Shown piece after piece: positions 33,244 through 45,161 of a DNA stretch of 53,436 nucleotides (position 1 is its first letter; each line of letters begins with the position of its first letter). The stretch spans positions 1 to 53,436 of the forward strand of contig JABANP010000374.1 in NCBI GenBank assembly GCA_013115135.1, in the 5' to 3' direction. The translations under genes and the position numbers were made by a program. This DNA comes from Perkinsus olseni (taxonomy: Eukaryota > Perkinsozoa > Perkinsida > Perkinsidae). The notes under the pieces are model-generated. The model did not search any database. It saw only the letters and a program-made list of their open reading frames with translations, and was not told the DNA's origin.

Positions 33244-34440
33244 ATTCTAAAGAAAAAGTTCGAGTGACTGCCGCCGCTTCCACCTCGGAGCCGATTGGCT
33301 TACTCAATACACAGAAACGTCACTGACTATAATTCGTTAATAGCTTCACGATAAAGTAGGGGTCAATGGCAACCCCCAGCGAAGTCTCGACCTGCGTCGG
33401 AGCCGGTCGCATCGCGATTATCGCAATGGTCCTCTAGAACACGGGGTCCCAACGCCAATGTAGATCCTCCAGTCCATTCGAACCAACCTGACCTTTATAG
33501 GCGCAAGAAATCATGCACGAAATGCATTCGGCCTCCTCGCTTTAGATCTGCCGCAAGACGAGCGATGAGCGTGAGTGTGTGCGTGAGTTTATAGTCCAAC
33601 GCCGGTTCCAGCTTAGTTAGACTCTTGCCGATGTGCTCAGTTGAAGACTTTCTGTAGCATTGGCATGCAGTGCAGTCAGACAGATTGTCAAGAAGCCCTC
33701 CTCAGGGGTATAGTCAACCAGAGAAGCTTCCCTTCCTCCTAGCGATGAGCGTGAAACAACTTTTTCCATTTTCAACAGGAAATTGCTTAGAGCCCGCGCA
33801 GAACCTGTCCAATTGAGAAACCAGACGGCTGTGAGGGATTTCGGGCATTGGCAGCCCCCTCCCGGTATAAATCATCCAAGCCCCTCTTCGGGTTTCCAGT
33901 GAGTGAACAAACAGCCACGGCAGGGTAAACTCCCCACAAAAAACTCCGACACGAAGAGCGAAGCTGCGCCCACGTATCTTTGAAAGATTCCCCACAAGTC
34001 TTCTAGGTTCAGAGTAGGACTGAAATTAGATGTTGAGAATCGACGAGCGGGGCCGAGAAATCCTCCACAATTATAACAAAAACCACTCGGAAACTGAAAC
34101 ATGGCACCCACACCGTGAGAGTTCCACATTCAACGAGCGCTTGGTGACAATTTTTTGAATCAGATCAGATTGTCTTGCCGATCAACGTGCCTTCGTTGCA
34201 CGATTCCGCGCCCCAGCATCCCTCGTCACATTTGAATAAACGCGTTGTCCGACTGAGCTCAGAACGAGACTCGGCCAGGTAACACACGTCTACACGTGCC
34301 GTAGTTGGTGCAGCGATAGCGCTGAACAAAATGGAGGACTTCGATGAACCACGCAAGGTTGTCGCTACTATCAACACGGTGTGGTGAAACATACAACTTG
34401 AACACGAGTGCATGGATTGGTACATAAACTAATCATCAAT
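33244..34440. other. loop spacer; no supported gene
   Basis: No named feature. A minus-strand segment at 34370-34430 could supply a short last exon for the lipase (TNPCTRVQVVCFTTPC then stop), because the lipase ORF ends inside a GTAAGT donor-like sequence. The remainder shows only short ORFs. Confidence 0.35.
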
Positions 34441-34466
34441 TGTTCGAAGACTGAAAGAAACTAGAC

Positions 34467-36067
34467 TTACGGATCTTGCTCGGCCTCATCTCCTTTCCCC
34501 ATCAGCGCTGCTTCATAACTGTCGATCAGGTGAGCATAGCCAGACTTGGGCACCATCGGACGATCAGCCCGGGCAATCTCACAGAAGAAGTCGACGAGGG
34601 AGGTCTTACCGAGCGCGGGGTCCATGCCGTTGGTTAGGACGGCCTTGAGAGGTTGGGACGGATCCGTGCCAATGACGTAGACCTTGCCAGGTATGACCAA
34701 CGGGGCGGACCATTTGTAGTCGGCTAATTGGTGACTGGAGGACTCGCCCCAACCACCAACCAGATACTCCAAAGAATGCATACAAGTTCGACTGATAACA
34801 TCACCGTCGTTGACGAAGGACCTCAAACTCAGGTTCCACGGTGAGAGGACAAGCCGTCGCCATCCACGACTCTGTAGAGTATCGGATAGGACTGGCGGGG
34901 GGCCGAAGGCTATCGCCTCCACCCAGACACGAGGGCTCAGCTCTGGTGCCATCAGAAGGCCCGCTATCAAGGCTACACCGCCACCCAACGAATGACCGGT
35001 GATTAGGAGACGTCCGCTGCTGCCTCCTCTCGATAGGCCCTCTCGGATATAAGGCATAGCGCTTTTAGCGACCCAGGCAGCTCCAGCGTTGATGCCTCTG
35101 TGAACGCGGAGAGCATCGACATTGTCACCATCATCCTCGCCAGTATGGATCTCGACGTCATCACACAACATATCAGTGATGGCATCAGCCAAAGTAGCAG
35201 TGCCACGGATAGCAAGGACCACCGTACCATCATAACGTAAGGCAACGAAGAACCGAGGCTTCAGTGGATCTGCCCCTTCAAATCCGCCCTCAGGCGACGT
35301 GTACAGGACCTCGCTGATATCAGCACACATCGTAAAAATACAATTCTCCGACCTCTCAGCTGCTGGGAGCCGCTCATACTCGTCACGAGTCATCCGTGCT
35401 GCTGCGCTATCACAATCGTAAGCAGCCTTGGCGTAGGCGAGGTAACTCAGGGCTGCTGTGCTATCGATGTCCACCAATTTACGACCGAACTTCCGAGGGT
35501 CCCAATCGGGGCGAATTGGCGCTCTCGAACGGCACATATCGACAAAGTCTGCCATCACTTCTTGTGGTCGCTTGGGCTGATCTGAACCGTCGAAGGTAGC
35601 TGCAAGTTTACCACAATCACCAATCCTTCTCCACACCCTCTGGACCATATCGATGTTCACCTGGGCTTCACGTTGGCGCTCCTGTTCGAGAGACAACTCA
35701 TCATCACATGCATCCGCATTCACAAGGGCCTTACCTTCGCTCGAGCGGCTCTCTGTTTGGCATTCTCTACCACTGCCCGAGCAGATGCTCCAACCTCCTC
35801 CCATTGGCTTCGGGCAGCAGATTTCGCAGACTCGGCGGCAACACGCGCCGCTTCTGCAGCCCGTTTCGCGGTATCCGCTGCGCGTAACGCTTGCTCGATC
35901 GTTTCGGATATCGTCTCGCTGAGTTGATCGGCCGCCTGTGAAATCGCTAGCCGATGCCCCGTGATGCGGCTCTCACTCTGACCGTCGGCTAAGCCGCTGG
36001 CCCGTTGGCTGAGCTCTGATGCGCGGCGAGATAATCGTTCGCTTTCCGACTGTAACTCTGCTGCCAT
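34467..36067 (-). CDS. class 3 lipase (diacylglycerol-lipase-like) with N-terminal helical region
   Basis: Predicted serine esterase acting on acylglycerols. Exon 1 is 35735-36067 (111 codons) and exon 2 is 34467-35681, joined in phase at AAG/GAG with a 53-nt intron. Exon 1 encodes an Ala/Glu/Arg-rich helical, coiled-coil-like stretch (for example RAADTAKRAAEAARVAAESA). Exon 2 carries the fold of class 3 lipases: the oxyanion-hole LAIRGTATLADAITDM, the nucleophile elbow LLITGHSLGGGVAL (GxSxG), the Asp region FVNDGDVISR and a C-terminal His in SGYAHLIDSYEAAL. No signal peptide, so intracellular. About 515 aa if it ends at TAA (34467-34469), but that stop lies inside GTAAGT, so one more exon is likely. 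Confidence 0.88.
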
Positions 36068-36861
36068 CTGCTTTAGGTCATCGACTGAGCTGCTACTTCC
36101 TTTTTCTTCACAGAAAGCTCTCCTCGCGTCGAATCCTCGACAAGGCCGTCAGAGCGCACAGGCCAAGAAGGAGAGGTCTGGCATTCAGATGAACTTATCA
36201 TGACCATTGCCTTCCTTCAACTTAACACAACCCAGTACATACTACTGAAAACACCATGCTCGTGTCGTGGCAATTTCCGTGATACCTTTGTGTTCCATAG
36301 TTGGCGGTAGACAGGCGCTAGTGGTAGGGTAGTAGCCTTGAAGGGAGTCCACCACCAGCCCAAGGATAAGTCCCGTCTAAAGCTTACACCGTACACTCTC
36401 CTCCAGCGCCCCTTAATCGACCGTCAGTTCATCGATGCACCATCCTGACAACCACGACCGATCAGCAAGCTAGAAGGATTTCTTTTGGATCGGTGTGTGC
36501 ATTCAATAAAGATACGAATAGCCAAGATTTAGCTTGGCGGAATTTCGCGGAACTGTCTAACCGCTGACAGCCGGACACGAGTGCATGTCGGCAGGATTCT
36601 CTTAGTGCCCCCGTGAGATAACAACGTCGGTACTTCTCCGGTCATAGGACAGGAAGGAAAAGTGGAGAAAACTCGTTTGAGTGGACGAAGATTCAGATCC
36701 GTGGTTCGATTCCCGCATCGTACAGTTCTCCTGTATTTTTCCACTCAGCCGCACAGAATTCCTCGTACCGTATCCTCCGAGCTTTTCTGTAACCTTGCCC
36801 CGCCATCTCCCTATCAAAAGTTGCCTTTTCATGTTCTCTCGACAGGATTCCAACGCTCCTG

Positions 36862-37402
36862 TCAATATCCCCTCAGGATCCTGAAGGAGACAACATCAAC
36901 GATAACAATACCAGACGTCGTGTAGACCACTTCGCAGGAGTTCTTCGCGGCCTCGAGCTCGGCTACAGCGTCCTGATACCTAAAATCGGGCTAATGTCAT
37001 GTACGCTGACGAACGACTGATAGTTAGTACCTGTGTAGCCCCTCCAGTGCCTTAGCAACTCTGAAGTGTGCTTTGGCCCAGTGAGGGCTCAACTTAACGC
37101 ACTGCTGTGCATCGGATAAGGCTTCCTCGAGCTTGCCAGCCAAAGCATTGGCCGCCGAACGATTAGACCTGAATGTCCATAGACGTCCGGGGAGAGACCG
37201 TCGGAATGCACATGATTCAGAACGAATCTACGCCGGTCCAAAGGGTGCTTTCGAATGATCGTTTTATGATATGCCAACATTCATGTTGTTTACTCATTCA
37301 ATGACAAGAGACCGTCTAGTATTACCAAGCAACGCTGTCCTCCGGTTTGAGCTCAATAGAGTTGGTATAACTGCTAACAGCATCCTCGATAGCACCACGC
37401 TC
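36862..37402 (-). CDS. TPR-repeat protein (partial gene model)
   Basis: Minus-strand exons 37326-37402, 37031-37168 and 36862-36979 join in phase. They encode tetratricopeptide repeats: GAIEDAVSSYTNSIELKPED, then AWSNRSAANALAGKLEEALS followed by DAQQCVKLSPHWAKAHFRVA and KALEGL, then YQDAVAELEAAK. The spacing and the NRSAA...KLSP...WAKAHFRVAKAL pattern resemble the STI1/HOP and CNS1 class of Hsp90/Hsp70 co-chaperones, but no EEVD-clamp assignment is possible from this part. The 5' exons toward 37775 were not resolved. The upstream candidate segment (CEVYVQHHRISSCVQLVGRI) contains several Cys/His. Confidence 0.65.
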
Positions 37403-37652
37403 CTGAATAAGAAAGCTAGAGTAGAATCTCTGAAGCAGGTGTGACGGTTCGTCGTACGAGCTGTTCATTCCCGAGCTTTCTCCATCCCTCAGAGGTCGAT
37501 GGGGACTCGTCTGACGATTTCGAAATCATTTATGTGAAGAAACTGATACAATAGGGAATCTTTGGGTCATCCAAAATCAATCCTTCATCCTCAACAGGTA
37601 ATGATTCAGGAGGTCCCCGGTTCGACTCCCACAGCTGACGTGTGTGTAGATA

Positions 37653-40458
37653 ATGGAGTTCTTCGATAACGGTGATATGCGCGTAGCAGTGATGGGCAAG
37701 GCACAAGATGCGGCCTACAAGCTGGACACAACTGCTGATCCGATGGTGCTGCACATAGACCTCGCACCCGATCATCCGATGAGGAAGGACGACAACTCGA
37801 ATGCAGTGTCGTAATACGTCATGGGAATTTCGTGGCGCGTGACGGTATGGGTATCTTCAGTTACATTGTACGGTTCCCTGATGAGGATACTCTGGATATG
37901 TGCTGTCCGTATTTAACTAATGATTTGCCAAAGACCTTCGATGGCCCCGGATTTGTGAGAATGGATCGGGTAATGACATACTCGGACATTGGCAGTAGTG
38001 CAGAGGCTATCGCAGATTAATAAAGGAGAGAAGATCGATAAGAAGGATGAGCAGTGGATTGAGGCCCCTGAGTTAGAGGAGCTCAAGGGACTATCCGATC
38101 GGGACATTGTAATAACATGAACTCCATGGTTCAATCCCGGCATGCGGCGTTTTTACTTGGATGACATCTGTATTGTGTCAGATGCTCAAGTATGTTCGAG
38201 AATTCTGTGAAGTGTTGAAGTCGGCCGCTAAGGAGGGAGACCAAGAGTTTCAGGTGCTATTCTGGTCTGATGGTATCTCTGCCGCGCAGTATGCCGAAGG
38301 GCGTGAGATCTAGTCTTCCCGCCATCATCTTTTTATTTCAGGTGCCTGAGGCAAAGGATGAGAAAACACAAGAATCCAATAAGGAGATGCTGAAGATGCT
38401 CGCCATTAATGTGAAGGTAATGCCGCCGAACGCCTCGTGGTGATGATTTTGAAATGGATTCTTATTATTCATTAGGTGAATGCGTTGGAGCAGAAGTATG
38501 GTAGTGACGTTACGCAAGCAGGATTCCTATTAGCAGCTCAACAAGAAGAGAAGAGATTGGATGATCGAGAGATGGACCGAGCTGTCATGGAATTGCGACT
38601 TAGAATGCTGCAAACTGGCATTATTAATGAGGATTACCTGAAGGAGGCCAGGGAGACACTGAAGGACCCGAGCCTGGTAATAGTTACAGTATTAGTAGAG
38701 CTGGTAGCAAGTGTCATGGATGAGGGGCAACAACCTCATAGGTAAATGCGATGACTGACTAACCATGGTCGTAGTAGTAGAATTAGTGCTGCCGAGCTCT
38801 AGGCATGACGATCCTCGTGAGTGGTTTGTGACGTGTCAGGTTACCCCGTCACAGCTAGACGGAGCTCCGGTAGTGGTTGAGTCGGCGGCTTCCTCATCGA
38901 CCGCTCGAGGACGGTTGCAGAAGAAGTTAGATGAGCGCAATAAGTCCAGTAACGCTAGCAATGGTGATGACAATGAGGGCAAGAGTACCCCTGAGGAGCC
39001 CAACACTGGAGGCAAGAGTAGAAGGAAGAGACGTAAGGGTGAAGAAGGGTGCCTGCTCGAGGATGGCTATGGTCATTTAGATAACAGACATGGAAAGAAG
39101 AAGGTAACTACTCCTCCAGCAGAGAAGGCCGCCACTACACCAGCAGAGACTACTACTACTACACCAGCAGAGAAGGCCGAAACTACCCCAGCAGAGAAGG
39201 CTGGCACTACTACACCACCGGAGAAGGCCGACACTACACCAGCGGAGAAGGCCGCCACTACTACACCAGCGGAGAAGGCCGCCACTACCCCAGCAGAGAA
39301 GGCCGCCACTACCCCAGCAGAGAAGGCCGCCACTGCCCCAGCAGAGAAGGCCGCCACTACCCCAGCAGAGAAGGCCGCCACTACACCAGCAGAGAAGGCC
39401 GCCACTACACCAGCAGAGAAGGCTGGCACCACACCAGCGGAGGCCACTAGTACTCCTGCGGAGAGGCCGACACTACACCAGCGGAGACTACTGCTACACC
39501 AGCTGAGACTACTGCTACACCAGCTGATACTACTCCTACACCAGCTGAGACTACTGCTACACCAGCGGAGACTACTCCAGAACCCGATGAGTCAGAGGGA
39601 GATGTATGTGTAGGGAAGGAGGTGTCCCCTTCTGGTACGGATGATGTTATTATTGAGGCCGCAGCAGAGTTTACAGAGGACACTCACAACACGGAGTCCC
39701 TCGAAGGCGTCGCCCGTGAAGAGAAGAAATTGGACACTATCGAAAGTGAAACTCCGATGGAGTACGATAAGCAGAAAGTGAAAGATGATGTAGTGACCCC
39801 GTCCACTCATGAGAGTAAAGAGGTAGAAGTAGCCGAAGCTGATGTGACACCGCACGGAGGGGAGGAGATACGATTCTCCTCCTTCTCTGAGGTAGACGTC
39901 CCTAGTGTTGACGAGGTGGCTGAGGAGGCCGCTGAGATGGCGGTGGAAGGAGGCGATCATCCTTCTCGAAGAGGAGTTACGGAAGTTACGGTAGTGGATA
40001 CGGGCGCATCTTCTGGAATGATCCATAGACATGCGAGTGAGGAGGCCCGGAGTGAACGTCGATTGAGTAATGGAGTGCCCATTACCCCAACTATGCTCAG
40101 TGCCGAGGCTCCAACGCCGGTAGATGATGTAGGGGAGGTCGAGTTCCCGCAGCTGCCTTTGCTGACTGAGCCTGTCGGCAGAGTGCCTGTCACACCGACG
40201 CTTCATACTGGTGATATTGACGGGGTCTCGGAGACGTCGGAAGTGAGCGTGGATCCGGCAACTGCTCACGGTGTACCTCTCACACCTACTGAGAAGGTGT
40301 CCTATGAGGAAGTGGAGGTCAGCCCATCAGAACCACCATCACCATCGAGGTGGTCGAATGAGGATTTGTATTTTGGTGCTGGTCTCATCGTTGGCGGTAT
40401 AGCTGTGTTCGGTATCACACTGAGTCTCCTGAAGAGGTCTAATGCCACTGGTCATTAA
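37653..40458 (+). CDS. large hypothetical protein with Pro/Thr/Ala-rich repeats and C-terminal membrane segment (one frame break)
   Basis: Not recognised. ATG at 37653 starts MEFFDNGDMRVAVMGKAQDA. The first intron (TC/GTAATA...TTCAG/T, 37811-37860) keeps frame into YIVRFPDEDTLDMCCPYLTN. Further charged exons follow (GEKIDKKDEQWIEAPELEEL; YVREFCEVLKSAAKEGDQEF; LEQKYGSDVTQAGFLLAAQQ; EMDRAVMELRLRMLQTGIIN). From about 38790 a long exon holds a Lys/Arg-rich segment, then a repeat region of PAEKAATT-type units (39108-39560), an acidic region, and a single membrane segment (LYFGAGLIVGGIAVFGITLS) near the C-terminus (40366-40434), ending at TAA. Near 39462 one A is missing (GAGAGGCC for GAGAAGGCC), shifting frame. 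Some small intron joins are unresolved. It may be a tail-anchored or type I surface protein. Confidence 0.6.
39108..39560 (+). repeat. coding Pro/Ala/Glu/Thr repeat tract
   Basis: Tandem 24-27-bp units encoding TTPAEKAA and, toward the 3' end, TPAETTA. The unit is imperfect at the edges. The reverse strand is also open throughout (Val/Ala/Ser-rich), a by-product of the repeat composition. Confidence 0.85.
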
Positions 40459-41287
40459 TCCTGATGATGATAATTTATATACATCACATTTACTATTAGG
40501 ATGATGATGATGTTTAGCACCACCGATTAATTTCCAAACAGTGTTTCTACTACTACGCCTGTTGCTTCTGCGTTGGAGTCGCCTGATAGCTGCAACGCTG
40601 GTGATAGCTAACCGACAACAGCAGGAGAGTAGACAAGCTCGGCAGCAGCTTCACTATCGATCCACATCGTAACATTCGAATGACCTGCTGGTCTTAAGTA
40701 TGTCATATTATTTCTACTGCGGCATTACGGGTGTTCATTACACCAACTCCAACGCTCAAGATTGTTTCTGGAACCACATTTTCGGAATGATAACAATCGT
40801 TTTGGCGAGACAGAGGGATTGACTGCGCATCGGGCGTGCGCTTATTTTAGTGGCGCGTGACACTCACGGTGTGCTCGGCCGCTCGTTACTCCTACTTCCT
40901 TGATCTCAATGACCGTTCTTTTACGATTGGAGCGACCCCCACTGGAGAAGGGACGTGAGCTTGGGAAGGAGCGTGGAGGAGTAATAATGACTCGTGCCGG
41001 GATCGAACTTGGGCGGGGAATGAACGATATTTCAGGACGCCTCTAATTCGACGACTACGCGGCAAAAGAAGCATCACCGATCGAAACGTTCGAAAGTAGA
41101 ATGGCTTCGACCTCTCATCAGATTTCACGTAAATTATCTCAGAAACGTTCGAAAAATAACTCGCTCGTTGAAGCTGCAGAAAACAAAGGTGATTAGGATC
41201 GTCAAAGGCTTGGGGGTCGTCAACAATGGTAATACTATTCAGATGCCATTAACCAACAGAAGCCCACATGCCCGACGGTATTAGCCG
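40459..41287. other. intergenic; contains dispersed motif and T-arm-like element
   Basis: No gene recognised. A copy of the dispersed TTTAGTGGCGCGTGA motif lies at 40846-40860 and a T-arm-like sequence (minus strand) at about 40995-41020. Confidence 0.4.
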
Positions 41288-41656
41288 ATGATGGAAGGCT
41301 GCATGGAAGGTAATTCACGGCACAGTGGCACCAGCTGGCTAAGAGCGCACCTTCTTTATGACGATGTGGAACGCTTCCAACGAGAGTTCTTATTGGAATT
41401 GGATCGGGCAAATCTTGACTATCCTCCGTTACTGTTTGCAGATCGTGGAGGGTTGATCGTGAGTCGATTGATGATTCCAGTTGGGTCTTTTCTCAGCGGC
41501 CGCCGTGTGGATTCGACACCGGGTGGGAGAGGGGTTGTAGATGAGATTGATGATACTACGACATGCTCGGCGACTGCAGCAGCTGCAATTGCAGCAGATG
41601 AAAGTGGAATATCACAGGCCTTTTTTGAGGTGATATCGACACGATCAGTCGATTAG
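41288..41656 (+). CDS. hypothetical 122-aa ORF
   Basis: Not recognised. The ORF from ATG at 41288 reads coding-like (LLYDDVERFQREFLLELDRA, NLDYPPLLFADRGGLIVSRL) with an Ala-rich acidic C-terminus, ending TAG at 41654-41656. A GGAAG/GTAATT donor near 41310 and CACCAG near 41333 could define a small intron. No signal peptide. Weakly supported. Confidence 0.3.
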   Translation: MMEGCMEGNSRHSGTSWLRAHLLYDDVERFQREFLLELDRANLDYPPLLFADRGGLIVSRLMIPVGSFLSGRRVDSTPGGRGVVDEIDDTTTCSATAAAAIAADESGISQAFFEVISTRSVD

Positions 41657-42347
41657 GTTAAGGGTTTCCGCTTCTATCCTCTAGGTCGTGGGTTCCAATC
41701 TTCTTCCTGTTAGGCGCATCGTTATTCTATCAAGAATACCTTCCTTACGCTCGACTCGCCTGCGAGGGACCTGAGTACTCTCCGACGGTGTAATTCTTCA
41801 CCACAGCTCAGCCTCGACGACCACAGCGCTGCCTCGAGAGAACCAATGGAGCGATCGGAGAGGATGAAGAAGGACTCAGCGGCGGTTCCATCTTGGGTAC
41901 CATCACTGCGTCATAGAATTCACTGAAGGGAAGTCGTTTGATGACGATCACCATCGACTCGTTCGTCTGTAGTTTAGTTAATGATGCGCATGCGTGCGAG
42001 TATAATACCAAACTTTTGTTGAATCATGTGTACCATACGGTCTGTTGTTGTCTTAACAATACCCCATCTTGCGTTTGAGTTTACCCCTGGAGGACTCATC
42101 AGGGAAAACAACAGGATATTTAAATGATGACACCCCAAGGAAGCGGAGTAGGGACCTACTTCAACCTCGAAGAATGCACGCGGGTGTGTGAGCAGGAATG
42201 GTAGAAAACTCGTGGGGCTTTTAATAGATTCCTTCCCTGCACCGTCGCGTGCCTTACAGTATGGTCAAATTGTAACATCGGTCGTCATGTTGATGGTAGA
42301 GGAAAGTGTGCACGACTGTGAGTGCACTTCTGTCGAAGCTTCTTCCA

Positions 42348-43628
42348 ATGAACGACGCTCTTCGAGAAGAACGAATTACCTTCACTGCGCCACAAAATGA
42401 TGCTCATCAACTTGTGGGTACATTATGGTCGCCATCGACTCCACCGACGGCACCACCTGAGTGGGTTATCATACTTTGCCATGGCCTGATGGGAGACAGG
42501 CAATCCTGTACGACCGTCCACCCTCCTCCTTCGCTCCGCTGATACTATCATGGCTCTTCTTTAGCCCTATTGAAGTCCATCGCTTACGTGTTGACGACGC
42601 AGCTTGGGCTTCCAACCTTCCGATTCGATTTCACGGGGAATGGCGAGTCGGAAGGGGAGTGGGATTACGGGAACTACGAACAAGAGGTAAGAGAATCTTA
42701 ATGTCCTGTCGGAAGCTAGAACTAACCTAAGATACTACTTGAAGCGAGACAGGTTGTTTGATTGACGTTAGGCCTTCCGGTGTGAGTACTCATAGCATTG
42801 TGAGTAAAGATTGGCAGAACGATTCTCGATGAACTGAGTTATTATGACGAAGTGAAAATCATTTCAGGCGGCAGAGTTGGAGGCAGCAGTAAAGACGTTG
42901 AAGGAAAAACGGAAGCTGGAAGACCCTCGCCACTATCGGCCATTCTAGAGGTCGGTCATCATCATTATGGTGTGGCAGGCCTGTATTGGGGAGTAGCATA
43001 AAGCTGCGGTCAGGTGCCACTGTTGTTTGCCTTCACTGCGGTAACTCAAGCTACACCAAGATCCCTCTAGTGGTGTCTCTCAGCGGACGATATGATATGA
43101 CCCATAAACCTAATCGATTCTCGGATGAGGAAGTAGTGCGGTATTATCATCGTTATGATGAGGATGATGAAACGTGGTCGTTCAGAAGCATCAGTTGGAT
43201 ACCCTTGGGGTATTGTGATTGGTATCGACCTCGACATGACGGGTCTATGAGGAAATACCGGTGGAAGAAAGCCTCCTATTGAAAGGATAATGGCAATGGA
43301 CACTAGGAAGATGACCGAGGACTGTGCCAGGAGAGGGTCGAAGCTCATGTTTGTACAAGCCAGAGATGATCCTGTGGTAAGCTGGAAGACTTAGTCGCGT
43401 CTACTACTAAATTAAGGACACCCTCGACGTCCGAATGGCGAGCATATAAATTTAGATTTTTTCTCCCTTTCGTATCATTATGGTCATGACTCTGGACTTG
43501 TCTCTCAAGGTGCAGCTATCGGATCTCTACTCCTTTCCAAAAAGGCCTTCCTGAACGTCAAGAACACAGTGAAGTCAGACGATTGCGTTATTCTCGAGGT
43601 CCCCCACGGCGGCCATTCTTTTTCGTAA
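42348..43628 (+). pseudogene. alpha/beta-hydrolase copy H1 with several indels
   Basis: Serine hydrolase of the alpha/beta fold (esterase/peptidase-S9-like). Exons: 42348-42507, 42565-42686, 42868-42950, 43014-43132, 43186-43376, 43510-43628. Conserved parts are VIILCHGLMGDRQS, then PTFRFDFTGNGESEGEWDYG, the nucleophile elbow IGHSRG, IPLVVSLSGRYDM, and the terminal catalytic His in VPHGGHSFS. Exon 3 is 83 nt versus 82 in H2, so GHSRG is out of frame with the start of the exon. Exon 5 has an extra G near 43211 and another break near 43283. Repeated single-base faults indicate a pseudogene or poor consensus. It is tandem to H2, 256 bp upstream. Confidence 0.7.
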
Positions 43629-43883
43629 TATCAATTTCGTGGCGCGCGGTCAGTGCTTCCTGTTATTATCTCAGAAACCTGGACGCGGTGACGTTGCCGA
43701 TTATTAACGAATGTCGAAGAGTCCTAACTTCTATTCGGGAAGGGAAGTAGTCGACCGCGGCCTTCCTTTTCCCCACTTGTTTCTCGCGATTTCTACAGTG
43801 GTTTCTTCTCCCATCTGGATTTTGTTAAAGTTGTCATGATAATAATAATTATCGTCTCTCGGGAGAGTTCTGTTTTTCTCGGA

Positions 43884-45161
43884 ATGGCAAGTGTAGAAGA
43901 AAAGAGTGTCAGCTTCTTGGCGCCATCGGGTGATCATCAACTCAGTGGTATTCTCACGAGACCATCATCGCCTTCATCGGACTCAGTGGTCATCGTTTGC
44001 CATGGTCTCTTCTGCGACAAGGCCACTCGTAAGGACTCCTCTCACTTACTGAATTGAGTGCCTTCGCTCAGCAGCCCTGATATCCTCGATTGCCCAGTCA
44101 TTTGTCACTGCCCTCGGTGTCTGCTCTTTTCGATTTGACTTTTCTGGTAACGGCGACTCTGCTGGGGAGTGGGACTGTGGGGACTATCATCAGGAAGTGA
44201 GTGTACATTCGGAAAGGCCTATCGAGTTACAACTGACCACAGGCGGGCTTGGTCGTTCGATCCACTGAGGCGTGTGAACTCTGTCCAGTATCCAGTATAC
44301 CCGTATTTCTCGGCTTCAACGCCTTGGTATCGGCAAATCGATGATGACTGCTGGTGCCCATCAACCGTATTGAGGTCCCTTGTTCCCTATCAGTGGCCCT
44401 GTAAAGCTTGTGGGAGAAACTACCGCTTCGCGATCACTATTCTTCCAACTCACATTTTCTTTTTCGCCAGCGAATTTCGGGTCTTTGAAAAGCGCCCCCG
44501 GTTTCTCCGGGTACCGAAGTTTCGCGTGAGTTCACGGTGATGTGGTACTGTCCCTTGAATAAGTCGCTGCTCCCTGCCTCTCCCGATGCCACCATCTATT
44601 TCAGGTTCTCGAAATTGATGCAGCAGTAAGGATGCTACGCGAGGATGAAGGGCTGAAGACGATCTGTCTTATCGGTCACTCGAAAGGTAGCTCTTCTCAT
44701 ACCGCTGTTTCCGGAAGGTTGTCTCTCCGCTCTTTGAAGTATCCGTCCACGCTGGGGACCACAAACGACGTTGGCCTCGATTACTCGGTCTACCTCGTCC
44801 ATCCTCTTTGATAGGTGGTACTGTCGTTAGCATGTATGCTGGTGCCAATGAGGTTACCACTCGAGTGCCGCTCATCGTATCAATCAGTGGAAGATTTGAC
44901 TTGAGCGCCAAACCTGACGATCGTTTCTCTGCGAGCGACGTAAGGTCGGCTGGGCCGACGGTGATGGTCGTTATGAGCTTGCAGGTTGAGTCACTCGAAA
45001 CCGTCGGCTATTGTGATACCGTAAGGGGAAAGAAGACCTTCCGGTGGTGGAAGGAATCTTTGCAGAGGATGGCTGCAATTGATATGATACCGATTGTGCA
45101 GGATTGTGCAAGGAAGGAAGATGTATCAGTGCTGTTCATCCATGCCGAGGGTGATGATGTT
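43884..45161 (+). CDS. alpha/beta-hydrolase copy H2, last exon missing
   Basis: Paralogue of H1 with clean exons 43884-44028, 44072-44196, 44605-44686, 44815-44939 and 44985-45161, all in phase. Start MASVEEKSVSFLAPSGDHQL; then SDSVVIVCHGLFCDKA, VCSFRFDFSGNGDSAGEWDC, nucleophile elbow LIGHSKG, VPLIVSISGRFDL and the Asp-containing strand VSVLFIHAEGDDV ending at a GTGAGT donor. H1 has a final exon with the catalytic His (HGGHSFS). I find no equivalent between 45162 and the start of the right inverted arm at about 45619, so H2 seems cut at the duplication breakpoint and may be inactive. Substrate unknown. Confidence 0.72.

Noticed and set aside
36529..36925. ORFs on both strands of 60-90 codons near a T-arm-like motif
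   Set aside because: No conserved motif and no phase-compatible junction with the TPR exons; likely intron or UTR sequence.
39073..39447. 124-aa minus-strand Val/Ala/Ser repeat ORF
   Set aside because: Opposite-strand shadow of the PAEKAATT repeat.
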